NCBI GenBank assembly: GCA_031284525.1
Contig: JAISZR010000004.1
Location: 186,001-250,000, forward strand
From: Oscillospiraceae bacterium
GTDB lineage: Bacteria > Bacillota > Clostridia > Oscillospirales > Ruminococcaceae
Length of the DNA: 64,000 bases
Direction of reading: 5' to 3'
In this document: positions 40,601-48,395 of the stretch, in pieces
How the letters are laid out: every line of letters starts with the position of its first letter
Position numbering within the stretch: the first letter of the stretch is position 1
Notes under the pieces: model-generated
What the model saw: the letters and a program-made list of their open reading frames with translations, nothing else
The model's database searches: none
What the model was told of the DNA's origin: nothing
Position numbers and translations under genes: made by a program

Positions 40601-41521
40601 TTATATGTATGGTATGCCATCTGCTTTTGGCATTGCTGATTTCCCGACGAACAAAATTAATGCCATAAGGGTGAGAATATATGGCAATGTTTCTAGCAAC
40701 GAGGGAGGAATCAACCCGCCTTCTTTTTCAAACAGGGTTGTACATTCCCGTGCAAAACCAAACAAAAGGCAGCTGAGCATAGCTCCGTGTGGAGTCCATT
40801 TCCCAAAAATCATAGCGGCCAGCGCGATGAATCCCTGCCCGCAGATGACGATGCTCGAAAATGAACTGGTAACCGAAATTGACACGAATGCTCCACCAAA
40901 TCCTGCCAACATACCGGATGCTAACACGCAAAAATATCTAACTTTTGGAACGCTGATTCCCAGTGTGTCAACAGCTGCTGGGTGTTCGCCAGTTGCCAAA
41001 ATTCGAAGACCCCAACTTGTCTTGTAAAGGATGAAATAAAGTAGGTAAACAAATATAAAAGCCAGTAATGTTGCAATGCTGATACTTTTTAGCGTTTGGA
41101 ATGTTGTTCTTTCGAAGTGGTGGGTAATCCACTTTGGGAAGACCGACGGGAGTTTGGGTGCTGATGGTGAGGTTGAGGTGTGAAAGAATTTTTTGGTCAA
41201 AAGGACGCTGATTCCGGCACCCAAAAAATTAATTGCGGTTCCGGATATGGTTTGGTCTGCTCTAAAGGTGATGCTTGCAACTGCATGGAGCGAGATAAGC
41301 AGCGCTCCTGCTAGGCCTGCTGCAAAAAAACCTAAAAACGGGTTACCACTAAAAAAAGAGACAGCTGCCGCCGTGAACGCTCCAAAAGTCATTATTCCTT
41401 CGAGACCAATATTCATTACACCGGAAAGTTCCGAAATAACTCCTCCAAGCGCCGCAAACAGAAGGGGAGTGGTGTACATCAAAGTTCCTACCAGAAGTAG
41501 AACTAGATTACTTATCGTCAC
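40601..41521 (-). CDS. BMP-family (nucleoside-type) ABC transporter permease
   Basis: TPLLFAALGGVISELSGVMNIGLEGIMTFGAFTAAAVSF; YufQ-like. Confidence 0.88.
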   Translation of the reverse strand: MTISNLVLLLVGTLMYTTPLLFAALGGVISELSGVMNIGLEGIMTFGAFTAAAVSFFSGNPFLGFFAAGLAGALLISLHAVASITFRADQTISGTAINFLGAGISVLLTKKFFHTSTSPSAPKLPSVFPKWITHHFERTTFQTLKSISIATLLAFIFVYLLYFILYKTSWGLRILATGEHPAAVDTLGISVPKVRYFCVLASGMLAGFGGAFVSISVTSSFSSIVICGQGFIALAAMIFGKWTPHGAMLSCLLFGFARECTTLFEKEGGLIPPSLLETLPYILTLMALILFVGKSAMPKADGIPYI

Positions 41522-42638
41522 CTTTGCACCTGCTTTCTTTTCGTTGCTTCATTTTGGCAATCAAGAGCTTATATGCGAATGAAATTGCGATGAAGAAGAT
41601 AATGAGTCCCGTTATTATTTTGATGATTTCGCTTGGTGTTCCCACTTTACTTTGCATTGTGGTACTGCCGCATTTGATTGCACTGAAAAACAGCCCAGAG
41701 AATAGGCAGCCGATGGGAGAGCAATTTGCAACAAGGGCGATATAGATACCTTCGTTGCCATAGCCTTCGAATCCAGCTAGATTTGTCATTCGATATGGAT
41801 AGATGCCCGTGACTTGAAGGATTCCAGCAAGTCCAGCGATAGCACCCGCAATGAACATTGCAAGTGTCATATTCCAGCTGACATTCATCCCCACAAAGCG
41901 CGATGCCTCTTGATTTATTCCCATTGCTCTGAATTCGAATCCCTTCGTGGTTGTGTTCAAAAGGTAGGATATAAAAATAATTACTAAGATTGCGACAAAA
42001 ATTCCAAAATTAAGATCTGTTTTAAGTATGTCTGAGAGTGCGGAATTGTTGGCCATTATCGCCCTTCCTTCCGCTGTGTTTTTGAACCCTTGCAAAATGG
42101 TAGAGCGTCCGGTTTCTTGAATTGCAAGTGAGGCATCTAGTTCTTTCACATGTAGCCACGGCATTGCAAAAATGTATCTATATAGGTAAAAGGCAATCCA
42201 GTTAAGCATGATTGAGGTTACAACTTCGTTAATGCCAAGTCTGACCTTTAAAAGCCCCGCAATTGCTCCCCACACCCCCGCGGCCGCTGCTGCAAGTAAA
42301 AGCAATACCACAAAATGAACCACGGGCGGCAACGAGAGTTTTGTTCCCACAAGCGTTGCCGTCATTACCCCGATCATATATTGTCCCTCGGCACCAATAT
42401 TGAAAAGCCCGCATTTGAAGGCGAATGCAACAGAAAGCCCGGTCAAAATAAGCGGGGTGCTCTTAATAATGACCTGCGCTATATATTTGGGTCTTGAAAA
42501 AATTCCTTCAATCATTGCAGTGTAGGAACTTATCGGGTTATATCCACAGATGGCTAGGAAAATTCCCCCCACAAAAAACCCACCGACCAAAGCGAGGGCA
42601 ATTGGAATGAACTTTTTGTGAAAGTCACGTTTGTTCAT
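41508..42638 (-). CDS. BMP-family (nucleoside-type) ABC transporter permease
   Basis: STPLILTGLSVAFAFKCGLFNIGAEGQYMIG, LRLGINEVVTSIMLNWIAFYLYRY; YufP-like. Confidence 0.88.
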   Translation of the reverse strand: MNKRDFHKKFIPIALALVGGFFVGGIFLAICGYNPISSYTAMIEGIFSRPKYIAQVIIKSTPLILTGLSVAFAFKCGLFNIGAEGQYMIGVMTATLVGTKLSLPPVVHFVVLLLLAAAAAGVWGAIAGLLKVRLGINEVVTSIMLNWIAFYLYRYIFAMPWLHVKELDASLAIQETGRSTILQGFKNTAEGRAIMANNSALSDILKTDLNFGIFVAILVIIFISYLLNTTTKGFEFRAMGINQEASRFVGMNVSWNMTLAMFIAGAIAGLAGILQVTGIYPYRMTNLAGFEGYGNEGIYIALVANCSPIGCLFSGLFFSAIKCGSTTMQSKVGTPSEIIKIITGLIIFFIAISFAYKLLIAKMKQRKESRCKGDDK

Positions 42639-44140
42639 TTTTTACCCCCGCCCGTCATTAACATCCCAATTTCAGCCTCGCTGGTTTTTGCTGCATCAAC
42701 AATTGCCGCAATCTTCCCGTTATATATCACGGCAATTCTATCCGCGACGTCCATGATTTCGTCGAGTTCTAAAGAAATCAAGAGAACTGCTTTCCCCTTA
42801 TCTCTTTGCTCAATTAAAATTTTGTGTACATATCCAATCGCGCCGACGTCGAGACCCCTAGTCGGTTGTATGGCAATCAAAAGATCGGGGTCGGTGCTTG
42901 TTTCCCGCGCGATGACCACCTTTTGCTGATTCCCGCCGGAAAGCTTTTTAACGGGGAGTTCTGCGCAGTCTTTGGGCCTGACATCAAATTTTTGGGTGAG
43001 CCTGGACGCGAATTTGTTGATTTCACTTTTATTCATGCGCCCATATTTTGAAAACGGCCTCCCCTTATATCCCTTGAGCAATATGTTTTCTGCAACCGAA
43101 AATGTCATGACCAATCCTGATTTTTGCCTATCTTCTGGGATTGTTGCAATTCCGGATTTGATCACGTTAGCAATTGAGGTGTTTTGGATTTCTTTGCCGT
43201 TGATTTTGATTCTGCCCGATGTCACCTTTCGCAAACAGGTTATTGCTTCGACCAATTCCTGCTGACCGTTTTCGTCCACTCCGGCAATTCCTAAAATTTC
43301 ACCAGCTCTAACTTCAAATGAAACTCCGTCGACTCTTTTTACACCGCGGTCATCGCTTACCAAAAGATTTTGAACCTCGAGCTTTATTTCCTTGGGATTA
43401 GCTGGTTTTTTTTCGATGCCAAATGTTAATTCCTTCCCCACCATCATGGAAGCAAGTTGCTGCTCGCTATAATCGTCAACGTGGACTGTGACAACGTTCT
43501 CCCCACGCCTTATCACGGTGCAATAGTCACACATCTGTTTGACCTCATTTAACTTGTGAGTTATCATGATTATTGTTTTGCCACTTCGAGCTAGGTTACG
43601 CATGTTTTCTATAAATTTTTTAATTTCTTGCGGTGTTAACACTGCGGTTGGTTCATCAAGGATCAGAGTTTCTGCACCCCGATAAAGAGCTTTTAAGATT
43701 TCAACTCGTTGTTGCATACCAACTGCCATATCTTCTATTTTCTTTTTTGTGTTTACCGTTTGGCCATATTCTTCGGAGAGTCTCGAAATCTCACGATTCG
43801 CTTTTTTAAAGTCAACTATGCCTAGCCCTTTTGTCAGCTCACTGCCCAACATTATGTTTTGGGCAACGGTGAAGGTCGGGACCAGCATGAAATGTTGATG
43901 AACCATTCCAATCTTATGCTCTATTGCCACTTTGGGGCTCTTTATTTCAACCAACTCGCCGTTTATAAAGATGTCACCGGAATCCTGCTTGTGAAGGCCG
44001 TACAGTATGTTCATCAAAGTGGATTTTCCGGCGCCATTTTCACCCAAAAGTGCGTGGATTGTGCCCTTTTCCACGCTAAAATCTATATTTTTTAATACGT
44101 GGTGTCTCCCAAAGCTCTTCTGGATGCCCACCATCCTCAC
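42635..44140 (-). CDS. BMP-family (nucleoside-type) ABC transporter ATP-binding protein
   Basis: Two ABC domains: GENGAGKSTLMNILYGLHKQDSG; AGVDENGQQELVEAI, KLSGGNQQKVVIARE, QPTRGLDVGAI; YufO-like. Confidence 0.9.
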   Translation of the reverse strand: MRMVGIQKSFGRHHVLKNIDFSVEKGTIHALLGENGAGKSTLMNILYGLHKQDSGDIFINGELVEIKSPKVAIEHKIGMVHQHFMLVPTFTVAQNIMLGSELTKGLGIVDFKKANREISRLSEEYGQTVNTKKKIEDMAVGMQQRVEILKALYRGAETLILDEPTAVLTPQEIKKFIENMRNLARSGKTIIMITHKLNEVKQMCDYCTVIRRGENVVTVHVDDYSEQQLASMMVGKELTFGIEKKPANPKEIKLEVQNLLVSDDRGVKRVDGVSFEVRAGEILGIAGVDENGQQELVEAITCLRKVTSGRIKINGKEIQNTSIANVIKSGIATIPEDRQKSGLVMTFSVAENILLKGYKGRPFSKYGRMNKSEINKFASRLTQKFDVRPKDCAELPVKKLSGGNQQKVVIARETSTDPDLLIAIQPTRGLDVGAIGYVHKILIEQRDKGKAVLLISLELDEIMDVADRIAVIYNGKIAAIVDAAKTSEAEIGMLMTGGGKK

Positions 44141-44427
44141 TGCTGCGGGTTTCTTTTTAAGTGGTTTGAGGGGGTCTTTTACTTTTTCACGTTCCAGAAG
44201 TCTTCACCACCATTTATTCCCTAATTTGCTTAAAACTAGATTTTGTGTCTTCTGTAATACAACTTTCAGGTGACTATGACTTGTTTTTTGCGGAGGATCT
44301 GCATTGAATTTTAACGTACATCTCGCAGCACAGTATAGCATAACTGTTACTTAATATTCAAATGATATGCCACACAGTTTGTGGATTTATTGCGAAAAAT
44401 GGGCGACGAACGCTTGCAGTTTGCTCA

Positions 44428-44436
44428 TGATATAAT
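44428..44436 (+). promoter_or_regulatory. Extended -10 element TGATATAAT upstream of the RT gene
   Basis: TGATATAAT about 100 nt upstream of the RT start; implies a roughly 95-nt 5' leader. Confidence 0.45.
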
Positions 44437-44536
44437 GGTAAGTCATCAGCGTGGCCATTTTGGTATTGCCATTGTTTTTAGCAGTTGTTTGTGATATTCA
44501 GAGATCAGATTAACAACAGGTTTTAACAATCAAAAG

Positions 44537-45883
44537 GTGGGAGAGAGTTTGCTTTGCTATGACAAAATTACTAACTTGGACAGATTAGAAACAACTTTAC
44601 TCGAACTTTGTTACAAAGGGTCAGGCGTTACTGACGAGGAATTTGACAAGATAGATCTTGCGCGGGTTCAAGCAGAATTGGGAGCTGGAACTTTTAAGTT
44701 TGCTGCTCCGAAATATTTAACTGCTGGTAGTGGCAGTGAACGACGAAAATATATTTCGTTCGAACTTATCGAGCGGCTTGTTATCCGGCTTCTTTATACC
44801 GCGTTGAGCGAAATCTTGGAGCCACAATTTATTGATAATCTCTTCAGTCACCGTAAGAACAAATCATATAAACACGCCATAATAAATTTGCAGGAGAGTA
44901 TGCGGTTAAATGCGGACGGTATTGTTGTGCGTCTTGACGTTGAGAAGTATTACGACAGCATCGATCACGAAATCTTGCTTTTGGCGCTCGAGAAATATGT
45001 TGACAAAAAAAGTGTGGATCTGGTCCGAAGTTTGTTAACGGTTTTTGGTAACGATGGGAAGGGGATTTTTTCGGGTAGCAGCTTATCTAATTTGTTTGGT
45101 AATTTATATTTATCAAGTGTTGATCACCTTGTTACAGATGCGCTTCAAAATCCAACATACATACGATTTGTTGATGACATGGCGATGGTTTGTAAGGATA
45201 TGGCAACTGCTCAGGATTTGAGGGAGACGATAGAACTTTATCTTGATAAAAAGCTAAAATTAAAATTGAGTGCACGCAAATCTTTTCTGAGAGGTGTAAG
45301 CGACGGTTGCAAGTTTTTAGGCTATGACATATTCCCTGAAAAGTTGTTTCTTTTAAAAGATTACATAGATAGCACTAATGAAAAACTTGATAAAATCCTT
45401 TGTGGCCAAAGCGGTTTAACAGACGAACAAATCAGAAATAAAATTCGAAGCATCAAAGGGAAACTGAAAAATACCTGCGAAATTGCTCTGCGAGACAAGG
45501 TTGAGGAAGTTGATAAAATTCTTAGGGCGGGTGGCAGCTTTTTAAGGTCAAGAACTCGAAATATTGCAGCTAGCGCTTCGAAGGAGGCGGTGCAACCGTC
45601 ATCTTTTTTAAAAAACAAAGGTCAACTCGCAAGTGCTGATGAGAAATCGTACGAAAAGCAAGAAGTCTTGAGTTCCACCAACTTGGCGCAAAACTTCAAA
45701 AGGGAAGATCATGTTACCCAAAAGTCAGATAATAATTTACCCAAAATCCCGCAAACCGGCCGAGTTGAATCGCAAATTGTGGCAGAGATACAGAATTTAA
45801 ACATGCTCAATCTTACTCCTTGGGAGGCGTTCTTGTGCGTTAAGAGGTGGCAAGAAAGCATAGTCGTTTTGAATCCGGAGTGA
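44537..45883 (+). CDS. Standalone reverse transcriptase, DGR-like, with MutS-C-terminus-like tail
   Basis: RT motifs: VVRLDVEKYYDSIDHEILLLAL (RT3), GIFSGSSLSNLFGNLYLSSVDHLV (RT4, spaced like GLPIGNLTSQxFANLYLxxxDH of DGR RTs), YIRFVDDMAMV (catalytic xxDD), CKFLGYDIFPEK. Tail VAEIQNLNMLNLTPWEAFLCVKRWQESIV resembles the MutS LTPxEAL motif. No maturase/endonuclease domain seen. Confidence 0.8.
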   Translation: MGESLLCYDKITNLDRLETTLLELCYKGSGVTDEEFDKIDLARVQAELGAGTFKFAAPKYLTAGSGSERRKYISFELIERLVIRLLYTALSEILEPQFIDNLFSHRKNKSYKHAIINLQESMRLNADGIVVRLDVEKYYDSIDHEILLLALEKYVDKKSVDLVRSLLTVFGNDGKGIFSGSSLSNLFGNLYLSSVDHLVTDALQNPTYIRFVDDMAMVCKDMATAQDLRETIELYLDKKLKLKLSARKSFLRGVSDGCKFLGYDIFPEKLFLLKDYIDSTNEKLDKILCGQSGLTDEQIRNKIRSIKGKLKNTCEIALRDKVEEVDKILRAGGSFLRSRTRNIAASASKEAVQPSSFLKNKGQLASADEKSYEKQEVLSSTNLAQNFKREDHVTQKSDNNLPKIPQTGRVESQIVAEIQNLNMLNLTPWEAFLCVKRWQESIVVLNPE

Positions 45884-46055
45884 TAAAAATTGTGATTTGC
45901 ACAGAGCCTATTTCCCAAGTTTCTTTCGGTTTTCCGCCAAACTTACCCTTAACACTTTCCCGCCAAAGCCCAAGATTATTGTTTTGAGATGTGGGGGCAA
46001 TTTGGAAGAGGTAATCCTCTTGCTGGCGACTATGTGCTAAAAATGCTTTAAAAAT

Positions 46056-48026
46056 CTAATGTTTAGAAGATTTAAAGATTTCTTTCGCGATCTCTTGTGC
46101 CTTCAAAAGCAGGTTGGCATTGTGACAATCTGCAAGTTTAAAGCGAAACGCTCCATATTGCTTGATGCCAAAAATTTCGCCTGGCCCTCTGTTCTCAAGA
46201 TCAAACTCTGCGACTTCAAAGCCATTTGCGTGTTTTGCCACAAATTCAAGCCGTTTCTTCACCGCGGTGGAGCCACTATCTGACAGCAAAATGCAGTAAG
46301 ATTGCAGATCGCTTCTGCCAATTCTTCCTCGTAGTTGATGCAGTTGTGCGAGGCCGAATCTTTCTGCATTTTCTATGAGGATAACCGTCGCATTAGGGAC
46401 GTCAATTCCGACCTCGATTACCGTTGTTGAAACAAGGATCTGAGTTTTGTTCGCCTTGAAATTCTGCATTATCTGTTCCTTTTCTTTTTGTTTCAGCTTC
46501 CCGTGAATGAACCCGATTTTGTAGTCGGCGAATGGACCTTCCTGCAGTTCTTTTGTGTATTCTATTACCGATTTTAAAGATTTAGATAACTCACTTTCCA
46601 GATCTTCTTCGGTTTCGACAAGTGAGCAGATGATATAGCATTGCCTACCGCTTTTTAGCTCCCGTTTCATGAAATTATAGATCCTGCCGCGATAACTCGA
46701 ATCTACGAAGCAGGTCTTAGCCGGTTTTCTACCAGGCGGCATTTCGTCAATAATTGATATGTCAAGGCCGTTATATACCATCATAGCCAGTGTCCTTGGG
46801 ATTGGTGTTGCCGACATGATTAAAATGTGCGGGTTTATTCCCTTGGTTCCTAATTTTTGCCGCTGTTTAACGCCAAATTTGTGTTGTTCATCCACAACTA
46901 CCAGACCCAAATTTTTGAACTCAACCAAATTGGAAATTAGCGCACTTGTTCCCACAATGCAGTTAATTTCCCCGGCTTTAATCTGTTCCCTGGCTTTTTG
47001 CTTCTGCTTTTCCGTAAGATTTCCCAAAAGGATTTGGGTGCTTATCCCAAGTGATTCAAACAGCTTTTTAATGTTGCCATAATGTTGCGTCGCCAAAATC
47101 TCGGTTGGGGCCATGATTGCCGCTTGATACCCATTTTTGCAAACAGTGTAAGCGCTGGCTATGGCCACCAGAGTTTTCCCGCAGCCCACATCGCCCTGTA
47201 TTAGTCTGCGCATAACCTTTTTTTCTTGCATATTCGAAAATATCTCGTTGATTGCTCGTTTTTGTGCATTTGTGGGTCTGAGTCCAATTGCCTCATAAAG
47301 CGTGACAAGATCAACATTTTCAACCTGCACCTGACTTTGGAGATCACGATCTTCTGTGAGTTTTAAAATATTAAGGCTAAAATCGACCAGTTCATTTAGC
47401 GCCAACCTTTTTTGCGCCGCCGCAAGTGCCTCTTTATTTTTTGGGAAATGGATGTTTTGAAATGCATATTCTAATGTGACGAGCTCCATTTCTTCCCTTC
47501 TTTTTTGCGGGATCAGATCTTGGAAGTGGTGGAGCTGGCGGAGAACATCGCTGATGTTTGCAGCAATCATTCTTGAGCTAAGCCCGGCAGTCAAGCTGTA
47601 TAAAGGTTGCATGGTTAGATCTGTTTTGAATTTCGTAAACGATTTCAACTGCATTTGTATCGATCCGTATATTCTTGTTACCTTCCCCCAGAACACGAAC
47701 GTTTCGCCCGGAACGAGTGCCTGATATATCTGTCTTGCATTGAAGACTTTAATATCCATCAGATCCTCACCGTCAGTGACTGTGATTGTGTAGATGGTTA
47801 GTTTTTTTTTGAGTGTAGCTTGCTTTTTAATAACGGTGCCGCTTATTGTGAACGTCCCTTCATCTTTAACTTCTCCTATTTTCAGAGGGGAATTAAAATC
47901 TATATAATTTCTTGGGAGATGCCAAATTAAATCGGCAACAGTGTGTATGTCCAATTTGGCATAGAGTTCCTGCCTCTTTTTCCCCACATTTTTGAGCTCG
48001 GTTAATTTATCGGAAACATCCAGCAT
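46056..48026 (-). CDS. recG: ATP-dependent DNA helicase RecG
   Basis: LIWHLPRNYIDF, LIQGDVGCGKTLVAIASAYTVCKNGYQAAIMAPTEILATQHY, VVDEQHKFGVKQRQKLG, MSATPIPRTLAM, QLRGRIGRSDLQSYCIL. Confidence 0.97.
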   Translation of the reverse strand: MLDVSDKLTELKNVGKKRQELYAKLDIHTVADLIWHLPRNYIDFNSPLKIGEVKDEGTFTISGTVIKKQATLKKKLTIYTITVTDGEDLMDIKVFNARQIYQALVPGETFVFWGKVTRIYGSIQMQLKSFTKFKTDLTMQPLYSLTAGLSSRMIAANISDVLRQLHHFQDLIPQKRREEMELVTLEYAFQNIHFPKNKEALAAAQKRLALNELVDFSLNILKLTEDRDLQSQVQVENVDLVTLYEAIGLRPTNAQKRAINEIFSNMQEKKVMRRLIQGDVGCGKTLVAIASAYTVCKNGYQAAIMAPTEILATQHYGNIKKLFESLGISTQILLGNLTEKQKQKAREQIKAGEINCIVGTSALISNLVEFKNLGLVVVDEQHKFGVKQRQKLGTKGINPHILIMSATPIPRTLAMMVYNGLDISIIDEMPPGRKPAKTCFVDSSYRGRIYNFMKRELKSGRQCYIICSLVETEEDLESELSKSLKSVIEYTKELQEGPFADYKIGFIHGKLKQKEKEQIMQNFKANKTQILVSTTVIEVGIDVPNATVILIENAERFGLAQLHQLRGRIGRSDLQSYCILLSDSGSTAVKKRLEFVAKHANGFEVAEFDLENRGPGEIFGIKQYGAFRFKLADCHNANLLLKAQEIAKEIFKSSKH

Positions 48027-48106
48027 TTTAATCTTGTTCCTTTGTTTGTTTTTTGTTTGGTGTTTTGACTGATCTCCCCTAGTTTTTCTCTTCCCTACAG
48101 TTATAA

Positions 48107-48115
48107 ATTATACCA
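48107..48115 (-). promoter_or_regulatory. Extended -10 element TGGTATAAT upstream of recG
   Basis: Minus-strand TGGTATAAT about 80 nt upstream of the recG start. Confidence 0.4.
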
Positions 48116-48395
48116 AAAAACATTTTTAAATGCTACCTTCTTGCTTGGCGTGGCTCTTTGCGGACTGAAAAGCAGGGTCGGCGACCAATTGTGCCCCTGT
48201 GATTATTTTTTGCATTAACATAACAATTTTATTCTAATAATGAGAATATAAAAGTCCGAGGCAGGGGGGAGAAGCAAGTACATTTAACAAAAAATTAACA
48301 ATTAAAAAGTGATAGTATGGTAAGCTACTGTCAATCAGCATTATGTATAGAATATGTATTTGGTTGGGGCCAAAAAATATTAATTCTATCCATAT

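Noticed and set aside
44141-46055. DGR template repeat or retron ncRNA next to the RT
   Set aside because: I looked for an AAC-rich TR-like segment and for long inverted repeats and could not identify either by eye; not reported as a feature.
48241-48395. Promoter for the eCIS-like operon (TTAACA ... TATGGT or TATAGAAT)
   Set aside because: Candidate hexamers have poor spacing (15 nt) or weak consensus; insufficient to annotate.
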